This document shows, piece after piece, positions 23,945-32,468 of a DNA stretch of 50,945 nucleotides. Where the stretch lies: NCBI GenBank assembly GCA_003539625.1, contig DPOU01000026.1, positions 1 through 50,945 on the forward strand, written 5' to 3'. Made by a program: the position numbers and the translations under genes. A model generated the notes under the pieces. It ran no database searches and had not been told where the DNA came from. It saw nothing but the letters and a program-made list of their open reading frames with translations. Within the stretch, counting starts at the first letter, position 1. Each line of letters begins with the position of its first letter. This stretch comes from Acholeplasmatales bacterium. Its GTDB lineage: Bacteria > Bacillota_I > Bacilli_A > ML615J-28 > CAG-313.

Positions 23945-25081
23945 ATGAAAACAAGGAAATATGCGATTATAACTGGCATAATTATTCTATTAATGTGCCT
24001 AAGTGGTTGTAAAAGCAATAAATATGATAAGTCCGGTGTTAAAGTAGTATTTGAACTAGAAGGTGGCACGTATCAAAATTCAACTCTTCCTGTTGTTTAT
24101 TATTACAATTTTAAAACCGACAAAAACTATCTCATTACTGACCCGACGTCAATTACTGATAAAGCAATTACTCGGCCTAACTACGATTTAGAAGGTTGGT
24201 ATACCGAAAAAGAATACATAAATAAATGGAATTTTGAAACAGATCGCGTTTCAAAAGAAGGCATTACCCTCTATGCCAAATGGAAAAAGAAAGTGTCACA
24301 TACTTTCAACTTGTGCTATAAAAATACTAAAGGAGAAATAGTAACACTTGGAAGTTATGATGCAAGTAACGGTAAAACATTCCCAGAAACTTGGGGTTAC
24401 AAGAGTATTAGTAAGGTTAAATCACCAGAATATGGTTATACGGCAATTGCTTATGTAGATGAAAATGGTGATCCATGGGATATGAATTATAAACATCCTG
24501 GTGGAGAAGAAAGCCTAGCAATAAACATTTATCTTAAGTGCATTAAAGGTATATATACAGTGGTGACTACTCCACAAGAATTGATTTCGGCAAAGAAAAA
24601 TAACATTTATTTGGCAAATGATATTGACATGAATGGAGCTGAATTCAATATTTTAGATTATGGTAAAGAATTTGAAGGCAATGGATATACAATTTCAAAC
24701 TTCAGTTTAAGCTATGATGCTAGTAAAAATGCTCTAAAGGAGGACTTAGAAGATAATTCACGTAAAAGTTTGTACATAACTATTTTTGGCGATTGCAAAA
24801 ACGCTGTAATCAAAAATGTCAACTTTGAAAATGTATCTATAAGTATAAAAACAAAATATAAACCAACTTACAAAATCTATGTACTTCCTCTTGCAAAGAC
24901 ATTGGAAAACACAAAGATTGAAAATGTTAAATTTAGTGGTAGTGTTACAATTGTAGAATTACCAGAAGAATTTAACAAAGAAACTAACCTCATCGTTGTT
25001 ACAGATGAAATATATTATAGCAAAGATGACAAATCAACAATTGAAAATTGCGGAATCAAATTAAATGAAAAACCAAATTAA
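23945..25081 (+). CDS. Lipoprotein with Listeria-Bacteroides (InlB B-type) repeat
   Basis: The 378-residue protein has a lipoprotein signal with lipobox LSGC (Cys22). Residues about 30-115 contain a repeat of the Listeria-Bacteroides/InlB B type: a FELEGGTYQ-like strand, then RPNYDLEGWYTEKEYIN and ending ITLYAKW. The C-terminal half has GLUG-like or beta-helix features (IYLANDIDMNG, FEGNGYTISNF, AVIKNVNFENVSI). It is probably a cell-surface adhesion or binding protein; ligand unknown. SD AGGAGG (23931-23936) is followed by the ATG. It heads the accessory gene run and lies 15 bases before oppA. Confidence 0.8.
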   Translation: MKTRKYAIITGIIILLMCLSGCKSNKYDKSGVKVVFELEGGTYQNSTLPVVYYYNFKTDKNYLITDPTSITDKAITRPNYDLEGWYTEKEYINKWNFETDRVSKEGITLYAKWKKKVSHTFNLCYKNTKGEIVTLGSYDASNGKTFPETWGYKSISKVKSPEYGYTAIAYVDENGDPWDMNYKHPGGEESLAINIYLKCIKGIYTVVTTPQELISAKKNNIYLANDIDMNGAEFNILDYGKEFEGNGYTISNFSLSYDASKNALKEDLEDNSRKSLYITIFGDCKNAVIKNVNFENVSISIKTKYKPTYKIYVLPLAKTLENTKIENVKFSGSVTIVELPEEFNKETNLIVVTDEIYYSKDDKSTIENCGIKLNEKPN

Positions 25082-25096
25082 AAAGGAGAATAAAAA

Positions 25097-27733
25097 ATGA
25101 AATTTAAGAATCTAAATTTAAAAAGAACATTTGCAATAATTTCTACAGCAATTTTAGTATTTTTTGCTGCAAGCTGTAAAAAGTGTAAAAGTTGCAAACC
25201 TGAAGAAGAAAGAGGTGTTCGTTATGACAATGAAACATCAACATTAATTTTTTCTACACAAGAAGTAGATGGTGTTTTTAACCCATTCTTCTCTACATCA
25301 GGTACTGATAGTAACGTTGTAGGTATGACACAAATAAGTATGCTTTCTAATGATAAGAATGGTAAACCAACTTATGGAGACAAAGAAGCAGTAGTTACAA
25401 AAGACTTACAATACTTTACAACTGGTTCAAGAGAAGCAGGAGACCAAATTACAACATATTATTTTGTTTTAAAGAACAATGTAAAATTCTCAAATGGTTC
25501 TCCATTAACAATTAAAGACGTTTTATTTAACTATTATGTATACTTAGATCCAGTTTACACAGGTTCTAGTACAATTTATTCAACAGATATCGTTGGATTA
25601 AAAGAATATAGAACACAAAATGAATCTGAGACTGAACAAGAAGCATTCAAAGAAAGATTTAAAGATGAAGCAGAAAAACGTATTGAAGCACTTTCTTCTG
25701 CTGCAAACGATATCTTTAAATATCATAAAGGTGAATCTATCAGTGTTGAAAAATTTAAACAATATTTACAAGAAGAATATGTATCTGTAGATGAACAATA
25801 TGAATATGCTGTAAAAGACTTCGAAAAAGCTATAGCATTATTCAAAGAAGAACTTTTAAGTGACTTTAATAATGCATCTGATACATATCAAAACATTACA
25901 TTTACTGATAAAGATGGAACCCTTTACAAAGATTTATTAACAACAAATGTTGAAGCTTTCTTATATAACGAAGGATACTTAACATGGGATAAAAAAGAAG
26001 CTAAACTTGTTTCAAGTTTAACTAACTCTCCTGAAGAATTAAAGAATTGGACAAAAGAACAAGCAATTAATACTGTATATCAAGATAAAATTCCTAACTC
26101 AATTGAAGAAGTTATTAGTTTCTGGGGGACTGCTTCACAATTATATGATTTCATAGTAAACGAAGCAATGTCTGAATACTTCAGACTTAATGGTAAAAAG
26201 ATTAAAAACATTTCTGGTATCACTTTCGCAAACTTAGAAGGTTCTGTTGAAGTAAATGGTGTCACATATGCAAAACCTGAATATAACGAAGATGGTTCTG
26301 TTAAAGATGGCTACAATGAAGTTTTATGCATAAAAATTCACAATGTTGACCCTAAAGCTATTTGGAACTTTGCTATTGGCGTTGCACCAATGTATTACTA
26401 TTCAGATGAAGCACACATTAAGGCATTTGATTATAAAAATAATTTCGGTGTTGAATATGGTAATCAAGATTTCATGGAAAAAGTAGTAAGAGATCCTGCA
26501 AAAATTGGTGTTCCAGTTGGTGGTGGTGCTTATGCAGCAAGTAAATCAAGTGGTGGTATCACTGGTATTGAATCTGGTGACTTTAACCAAAATGGTGTTA
26601 TTTACTTTGAAAGAAACCCATACTTCATTATGGGACCTGCAAAAATTAAAAAAGTATGTTTCCAAGTTGTTGCTTCTAACCAAATGTTAAATGCTCTATA
26701 CAATAACGAAATTGACTTTGTAGAACCAAATGCAAAATATGAAACTGTACAAGAATTAAAAAATAAAGCAAGTAGCGGAATTGGTAGTAAATCAATCAAA
26801 ACTTCTGGTTATGGTTATATTGGTATCAATGCTGGTAAAGTACCTGATATGGCAGTAAGACAAGCTATTATGCATGCAATAAATACGCAAGAATGTGTTG
26901 ACTACTATGTAAACACTGCATCAGCAATTTATCGTCCTATGTCTACAGCAAGCTGGGCATATCCTGAAGATTGCACACCATATTATCCATACATTGGTTC
27001 AAAAGTTCCTGAAGATTTAAGTGTTGTAAATCCTGCATATGCTGAATATGTTACATCACTTGGCAAACATACAGGTGATACTCTTACTCAAGCAGAACAA
27101 CAAAATTTCATTAAGAAATTAGTTGAAAGCGCTGGTTACACAATTAATAGCCAAGGTGTTTATGAAAAGAATGGTTCAACATTACAATATACATTCACAA
27201 TCGCTGGTGAAGAAACAGATCACCCTGCATGGAATGCTATGTATCATGCTGGTGAAATCTTAAATAAAGTAGGATTCAATATCACTGTTACACCAGATGC
27301 ACAAGCATTAAAGAAATTATCTACAGGTGCGTTAACTGTTTGGGCCGCCGCATGGGGTTCAACAATTGACCCAGATATGTACCAAGTTTATCATAAAGAC
27401 TCAAATGCAACTTCTGTTCTAAACTGGGGTTATAAGCAAATATTACAAAATACAGGCGACAAGTATTCAGTTGAAAAAGCACTAGTTGAACAATTATCAG
27501 AATTGATTGATCAAGGTCGTCAAACAACTGATGAAGCACAACGTGCTAGTATTTATGCTGAAGCATTAGATATAATTATGCAATTGGCAGTAGAATTACC
27601 TACTTACCAAAGAGATGACTTGTTTGCATATAATTTAAATAAAATTGATGAAAGTACATTAAATAGTGACACTTCACCATATAAAGGCTTAACAAGTGAT
27701 TTACATAATGTTTCATTCAATCAAGCAAAGTAA
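25097..27733 (+). CDS. oppA: Oligopeptide ABC transporter substrate-binding lipoprotein, enlarged
   Basis: This is a family 5 extracellular solute-binding protein that captures peptides for OppBCDF. It has a signal peptide with lipobox AASC (Cys27), the YYFVLKNNVKFSNGSPLTIKDVLFNY-type segment (about 115-140) and the C-terminal lobe including PDMAVRQAIMHAINTQE and GSTIDPDMYQVYH. At 878 residues it is over 300 longer than usual. Much of the excess is an inserted, charged, helix-rich block at about 172-405. Cys-rich KKCKSCK follows the lipid site. Peptide specificity cannot be told. It is upstream of oppB with a 58-base gap holding a hairpin. Confidence 0.9.
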   Translation: MKFKNLNLKRTFAIISTAILVFFAASCKKCKSCKPEEERGVRYDNETSTLIFSTQEVDGVFNPFFSTSGTDSNVVGMTQISMLSNDKNGKPTYGDKEAVVTKDLQYFTTGSREAGDQITTYYFVLKNNVKFSNGSPLTIKDVLFNYYVYLDPVYTGSSTIYSTDIVGLKEYRTQNESETEQEAFKERFKDEAEKRIEALSSAANDIFKYHKGESISVEKFKQYLQEEYVSVDEQYEYAVKDFEKAIALFKEELLSDFNNASDTYQNITFTDKDGTLYKDLLTTNVEAFLYNEGYLTWDKKEAKLVSSLTNSPEELKNWTKEQAINTVYQDKIPNSIEEVISFWGTASQLYDFIVNEAMSEYFRLNGKKIKNISGITFANLEGSVEVNGVTYAKPEYNEDGSVKDGYNEVLCIKIHNVDPKAIWNFAIGVAPMYYYSDEAHIKAFDYKNNFGVEYGNQDFMEKVVRDPAKIGVPVGGGAYAASKSSGGITGIESGDFNQNGVIYFERNPYFIMGPAKIKKVCFQVVASNQMLNALYNNEIDFVEPNAKYETVQELKNKASSGIGSKSIKTSGYGYIGINAGKVPDMAVRQAIMHAINTQECVDYYVNTASAIYRPMSTASWAYPEDCTPYYPYIGSKVPEDLSVVNPAYAEYVTSLGKHTGDTLTQAEQQNFIKKLVESAGYTINSQGVYEKNGSTLQYTFTIAGEETDHPAWNAMYHAGEILNKVGFNITVTPDAQALKKLSTGALTVWAAAWGSTIDPDMYQVYHKDSNATSVLNWGYKQILQNTGDKYSVEKALVEQLSELIDQGRQTTDEAQRASIYAEALDIIMQLAVELPTYQRDDLFAYNLNKIDESTLNSDTSPYKGLTSDLHNVSFNQAK

Positions 27734-27740
27734 AAAATAA

Positions 27741-27771
27741 AAAATGGAAATCGCAATAGATATTTCATTTT
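27741..27771 (+). promoter_or_regulatory. Hairpin between oppA and oppB
   Basis: AAAATGGAAAT (27741-27751) can pair with ATTTCATTTT (27762-27771), with one bulge. The T run is short, so it looks like an mRNA-stabilising or partial-termination element that would raise OppA over the membrane subunits, not a full terminator. Confidence 0.4.
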
Positions 27772-27791
27772 AAACAAGGAGTAATATATAT

Positions 27792-28799
27792 ATGTTTAAA
27801 TACATTGTAAAACGACTATTAATATCATTACTTGTCCTTTTCGGTGTATCAATTATAATTTATACATTAGTTCGTTTAATGCCAAATGATTACATAGATT
27901 TAAAATATGCATCACAAATCCAACAAGGTCAAATCACTCAAGAAGATGTAGACCGCTTTAAGGAATTATATGGTATTGGCGATAAAACATTTAAAGGATT
28001 AGTTAATGGTTATGTTAAATGGTTGGGAAATGTTTGCCGAGGCAATCTTGGTATATCATTCAAATATAATAAACCAGTTAGCACAGTAATTAAAAATAAT
28101 ATGTGGATATCTTTTGCGATTGCAGCAATAGCGACAATACTTCAATTTTTAATCGCAATTCCACTAGGTATTTCGAGTGCTACACATCAATATTCAATGC
28201 GAGACTATTTAGTTACAATATTCACGATGATTGGAATTTCACTTCCTACTTATTTCTTTGGAGCAATAGTCATAAAAATATTCTCAGTAAACCTAGGATG
28301 GTTCCCATCAAATGGTTTAATAAGTGCTGGTGTTAATTACCCTGATACTTTTGCTGGTGGCCTTTCAAAACTAGGTGATATGATATATCACCTAGTGCTA
28401 CCAATATTCGTCAGTGTAATATTATCAATTGGTGGATTAATGAGATACACTAGAACAAATACATTAGAAGTTCTAGGAGCTGATTATATAAGAACTGCTC
28501 GTGCAAAAGGCTTATCTGAAAACAAAGTAATTTATAGACACGCTTTTAGAAATACAATGATACCATTAGTTACATTATTGGCAGGTATATTACCTTCATT
28601 ATTCGGTGGTATGATGATAACTGAACAAGTATTTGGTATTCCTGGTATTGGTAACTTGGCATACAAAGCGTTAAAAGAAGGCGACATTCCTTTCGTAATG
28701 GGATACAATATGTTCTTAGCGGTACTTACTGTAATAGGAACGCTATTATCTGACTTAATGTACTCAGTGGTTGACCCACGAGTTAAACTAGGAAAGTAG
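27792..28799 (+). CDS. oppB: Oligopeptide ABC transporter permease OppB
   Basis: The 335-residue permease begins MFKYIVKRLLISLLVLFGVS, the typical OppB/DppB first helix, and has six hydrophobic segments. The EAA loop is ADYIRTARAKGLSENKVIYR near 230-250. It pairs with OppC to form the peptide channel in the cytoplasmic membrane. It is nine bases from oppC and its TAG stop leads into the oppC ribosome site. Length is slightly above the usual 306-320 residues. Confidence 0.95.
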   Translation: MFKYIVKRLLISLLVLFGVSIIIYTLVRLMPNDYIDLKYASQIQQGQITQEDVDRFKELYGIGDKTFKGLVNGYVKWLGNVCRGNLGISFKYNKPVSTVIKNNMWISFAIAAIATILQFLIAIPLGISSATHQYSMRDYLVTIFTMIGISLPTYFFGAIVIKIFSVNLGWFPSNGLISAGVNYPDTFAGGLSKLGDMIYHLVLPIFVSVILSIGGLMRYTRTNTLEVLGADYIRTARAKGLSENKVIYRHAFRNTMIPLVTLLAGILPSLFGGMMITEQVFGIPGIGNLAYKALKEGDIPFVMGYNMFLAVLTVIGTLLSDLMYSVVDPRVKLGK

Positions 28800-28808
28800 G
28801 TGAAATAG

Positions 28809-29957
28809 ATGCAAAATAATAATGAACCTACAAATAAATTAGAAGAATTAGAATCTGCTTGTGAAGAAACTAAAATTAGCAGTATAGCAAAGAAAAAGCA
28901 AAAACTTGCTCAAGATGAAGATCTTCTTGAAAATGAAATTATTGAAGAATTAGTTGAAGAAGATACTACAGAAGAAGCAACTTATAAAGAAATAGGACCT
29001 AAAAGACTAGTATTAAGAAGATTTTTCCGTTCTAAATTATCAATAGTCGGAATAGTTATGATTGTTTCATTATTCTTATTTTCATTCCTTGGACCTGTCA
29101 TTTATCAAAAATGGGGCGAAAGTACTGTAGACCGTTCAAGTACTGTAAAAGTGCTTGAAACACCACATACTTGGACTGATGAAGAGGGCAATAAAATTCA
29201 AGTTATCGAAGAATTAACAATTATTACGGAAATTAATTCCTATGCAGATCCTAGCAAAGACCATTTACTTGGAACTGATGATAAAGGAATGGATGTATTC
29301 GTAAGATTAATGTATGGAGGAAAAATTTCCTTAACAATTGGATTTATCGTAGTTATTCTAGAAACCTTAATTGGTATAGTGCTAGGTGGTATATCAGGCT
29401 ATTTTGGCGGTTGGGTAGACCAACTAATAATGCGTATAGTTGATATATTTAACTGTATTCCAACATTACCAATTCTATTAATTGCATCTGCCGTTATCGA
29501 TTCATGGAACTTAGATGCAGATACAAGAATATATATTTTGATGGTAATTATCACAATATTTAGCTGGAGTGGTGTTGCAAGACTTGTTCGTGGACAAATA
29601 CTTTCACTTCGTGAACAAGAGTATATCACCGCAACCGAAGTTATGGGACTTTCAACATGGCGAAAAATATTTAAACACTTAATACCAAATGTAATGCCTC
29701 AATTAATAGTATCTATGACACTAGGACTTGGTAGCGTAATTCTATATGAATCTACATTAAGTTACTTAGGACTTGGTGTACAACTTCCAAAAGCCGCATG
29801 GGGTACTATGATTGCAACTTCAAATGATCCACAAGTTTTAAATTATCATCTTAATATGTGGCTTCCTGCTGGATTTATGATTGTAATTGCAGTATTAGGA
29901 TTCAACTTTGTTGGTGATGGCTTAAGAGACGCTATGGATCCAAAGGCTAAGAAATAG
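28809..29957 (+). CDS. oppC: Oligopeptide ABC transporter permease OppC
   Basis: The second permease has 382 residues, about 80 more than usual. It has a long acidic cytoplasmic arm (residues 1-70, rich in Glu and Lys) before RFFRSKLSIVGIVMI, and an extracytoplasmic insert after TM1 (about 100-155) ahead of HLLGTDDKGMDVFVRLMYG. The EAA loop is YITATEVMGLSTWRKIFKH near 275-295. The arm may touch the ATPases, but this is inference. The TAG stop is part of the AGGAGG of oppD. Confidence 0.94.
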   Translation: MQNNNEPTNKLEELESACEETKISSIAKKKQKLAQDEDLLENEIIEELVEEDTTEEATYKEIGPKRLVLRRFFRSKLSIVGIVMIVSLFLFSFLGPVIYQKWGESTVDRSSTVKVLETPHTWTDEEGNKIQVIEELTIITEINSYADPSKDHLLGTDDKGMDVFVRLMYGGKISLTIGFIVVILETLIGIVLGGISGYFGGWVDQLIMRIVDIFNCIPTLPILLIASAVIDSWNLDADTRIYILMVIITIFSWSGVARLVRGQILSLREQEYITATEVMGLSTWRKIFKHLIPNVMPQLIVSMTLGLGSVILYESTLSYLGLGVQLPKAAWGTMIATSNDPQVLNYHLNMWLPAGFMIVIAVLGFNFVGDGLRDAMDPKAKK

Positions 29958-29967
29958 GAGGATATAT

Positions 29968-31152
29968 ATGGCAAAAGATAAAAAAACTTCCGATTATATA
30001 TCAATAAAAGAATCACGCGCAATAATAAAAGACAACATTAAGAAGATGAAGTATTATGAAGGTTTAAAGAAAAAGAATTTACCTGTAGAAGAATATACTT
30101 CATATATGAAAGATGAAAATAATATTATCGAAATAGATGGTTTAAAGACTTGCTTCTTTACTGATAATGGAACAGTAATGAGTGTTAATGGCGTATCTTT
30201 CAACATTCCTAAAAATAAAATTGTTGGTGTTGTTGGTGAATCAGGATGTGGTAAAAGCGTTACATCTTTATCTATTATGCAATTAGTACAAGCACCACAA
30301 GGCCAAGTTATCGAAGGTGAAATAAGATACAATGCGGATGCATTAGGTTATAGTGAAGATGGTAGAAAGAAAGCATATAACATTGCTAAAATGCCAACTA
30401 AAGAAATGTATCAAATTCGTGGTAAAGATATAACAATGATCTTCCAAGAACCAATGACTAGTTTAAATCCCGTATTTACAATAGGATATCAATTAGATGA
30501 AGTTTCTTTTATACATACTCCATCGATTACTAAAGAAGAAGCAAAAGCTCATAGTATAGAAATGTTAAATAAAGTTGGTATTTCTATGCCAGAACGTGTG
30601 TACAAATCATATCCACATGAATTATCAGGTGGTATGCGTCAAAGAGTAATGATTGCAATGGCGCTTGCGGGGAATCCAAAATTGATAATTGCGGATGAAC
30701 CAACAACTGCCTTAGATGTTACTATTCAAGCTCAAATATTAGAATTATTAAAAGATTTACAAAAAAAGCAAGGCTGCTCAATTATGTTAATTACTCATGA
30801 TTTAGGAGTTATTGCTGAAATGGCTGACGAAGTAGTTGTAATGTATGCAGGAAGGGTAATCGAAAAAGGAACTGCACGTGAAATTTTCCATAACCCTCTT
30901 CACCCATACACAATTGGACTACAAAAGAGTAAACCGTTGATTACTTCAAATTCAAATGAACCATTATATTCAATACCTGGACAAGTTCCAAACCCTATAA
31001 ACTTACCAAATGCATGTTACTTTAAAAGTAGATGCAGTAAGTGCATAAACAAATGTAATGGTGAATACCCAAGAGAAATCAAAGTAAGTGACACCCATAG
31101 TGTATCATGCTATTTATACGAAGAAAGTGAGGTAGGAAAAGATGGAGAATAA
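29968..31152 (+). CDS. oppD: Oligopeptide ABC transporter ATPase OppD
   Basis: OppD hydrolyses ATP for peptide import. Walker A is GESGCGKSV (residues 90-98), followed by Q-loop FQEPMTSLNPV, signature LSGGMRQRVMIAMAL, Walker B LIIADEPTTALDV and H-loop ITHD. The C-terminal oligopeptide/dipeptide domain has the cysteine cluster CYFKSRCSKCINKC, the iron-sulfur site seen in other OppD/DppD proteins. About 50 charged N-terminal residues precede the ATPase core, more than usual. It overlaps oppF by 11 bases. Confidence 0.95.
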   Translation: MAKDKKTSDYISIKESRAIIKDNIKKMKYYEGLKKKNLPVEEYTSYMKDENNIIEIDGLKTCFFTDNGTVMSVNGVSFNIPKNKIVGVVGESGCGKSVTSLSIMQLVQAPQGQVIEGEIRYNADALGYSEDGRKKAYNIAKMPTKEMYQIRGKDITMIFQEPMTSLNPVFTIGYQLDEVSFIHTPSITKEEAKAHSIEMLNKVGISMPERVYKSYPHELSGGMRQRVMIAMALAGNPKLIIADEPTTALDVTIQAQILELLKDLQKKQGCSIMLITHDLGVIAEMADEVVVMYAGRVIEKGTAREIFHNPLHPYTIGLQKSKPLITSNSNEPLYSIPGQVPNPINLPNACYFKSRCSKCINKCNGEYPREIKVSDTHSVSCYLYEESEVGKDGE

Positions 31153-32233
31153 TACTGATAAAAAGTATATTTTAGAAGTAAAAAACTTAAGCAAATACTT
31201 TCCAATTGCTACTAACTTTTTTGGTAAACCTACATGCTATCTAAAAGCCGTAAATAATGTTTCCTTTTCTCTAGAAAAAGGTAAAACAATTGGTATTGTT
31301 GGTGAATCTGGTTGTGGTAAAACTACTCTTGGAAGAACAATCTTAAAACTATATGAACCAAATGAAGGTCAAATAATATTTGATGGTCACGATATCACAA
31401 AGATAAGCAAAAATGAAATGCGTAAATATCGTACTAGTATGCAACTAATATTCCAAGACCCTTATTCAAGTCTTCCACCAAGAATGACAGTTGGTTCAAT
31501 AATTTCTGAAGCAGTTACATATCATAATATCGTTCCAAAAGAACAAGTAAATGAATATGTAAGAGATATAATGAAAAAATGTGGATTACAACCACAATAT
31601 TATGATCGTTATCCTCATGAATTTTCTGGTGGACAACGTCAAAGAATTTGTATTGCTAGAGCCCTTGCGGTAAATCCAAAATTAGTAATTTGCGATGAAC
31701 CAGTAAGTGCACTAGATGTATCAATTCAAGCTCAAATAATAAACTTATTAAAAGAATTACAATTAAAACTTGGTTTAACATATGTATTTATCTCACATGA
31801 TTTATCAGTTGTAAAATATATAACAGATCAAATCTTAGTTATGTATTTAGGAAATACAATGGAACTTGGTGATACTGATGAAATATTTGATAATCCTCTT
31901 CATCCGTATACGCAAGCACTTTTCTCTGCTGTTCCTGTTCCTGACCCTGATGTAAAGATGAATCGTATAATTTTAAATGGTGATATTCCATCACCTGCTA
32001 ACCCACCTAAGGGTTGTAAATTTCATACTCGTTGTGCAAAATGCATGAACGTATGCAAATTCAAAGAACCAAATTATATTGAAGCTGCACCAAATCATTT
32101 TGTTGCTTGTCATTTGTATGATAAAGAAGTAATGGCAAACTTACCAAAATACGATGAAGAATATGCAGAAATTTTAAGAGTTGAAACAGAAAAAGCTGAA
32201 AACGAAAAAAAGGTAAAAAATGAAAAAAAATAA
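31142..32233 (+). CDS. oppF: Oligopeptide ABC transporter ATPase OppF
   Basis: The 363-residue partner ATPase has Walker A GESGCGKTT near residues 56-64, Q-loop FQDPYSSLPPRMTV, signature FSGGQRQRICIARAL, Walker B LVICDEPVSALDV and H-loop ISHD. Its C-terminal domain carries CKFHTRCAKCMNVC, again an iron-sulfur-type cluster. A charged tail of about 30 residues (rich in Glu and Lys) is extra. The end overlaps the next small gene by 14 bases. Confidence 0.95.
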   Translation: MENNTDKKYILEVKNLSKYFPIATNFFGKPTCYLKAVNNVSFSLEKGKTIGIVGESGCGKTTLGRTILKLYEPNEGQIIFDGHDITKISKNEMRKYRTSMQLIFQDPYSSLPPRMTVGSIISEAVTYHNIVPKEQVNEYVRDIMKKCGLQPQYYDRYPHEFSGGQRQRICIARALAVNPKLVICDEPVSALDVSIQAQIINLLKELQLKLGLTYVFISHDLSVVKYITDQILVMYLGNTMELGDTDEIFDNPLHPYTQALFSAVPVPDPDVKMNRIILNGDIPSPANPPKGCKFHTRCAKCMNVCKFKEPNYIEAAPNHFVACHLYDKEVMANLPKYDEEYAEILRVETEKAENEKKVKNEKK

Positions 32234-32453
32234 AAAAGAAAAATATGTTGACGATGGTCATACCATCTATAATATGGATGTAGATGGTATGCCACATCGT
32301 AAACGACACAATAATGATGACAACTTTTCGCTAACCAAAAATGAAAAAAAGGCAGCAGCAAAAGCAGCCCTTGCCCATTATATGCCAATTATATTAGGCG
32401 TTATAGTTTGTTTTTTCTTAGCAATGTTATTTATATTGTTGTGGTTAAAATAA
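32220..32453 (+). CDS. Small single-span membrane protein
   Basis: This 77-residue protein has a polar, charged first part (1-50, with Lys, His, Asp, Asn) and one hydrophobic helix near 52-75 (MPIILGVIVCFFLAMLFILL), ending LWLK. The long cytoplasmic N terminus and short outside end suggest an N-in type single-pass protein. Its ATG overlaps oppF by 14 bases with AAAAGGT upstream, and the protease gene starts 15 bases after it. No family is recognised. Position between importer and protease suggests an accessory or assembly factor; this is inference. Confidence 0.75.
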   Translation: MKKNKKEKYVDDGHTIYNMDVDGMPHRKRHNNDDNFSLTKNEKKAAAKAALAHYMPIILGVIVCFFLAMLFILLWLK

Positions 32454-32468
32454 TGAGAGGAAAGTAAA

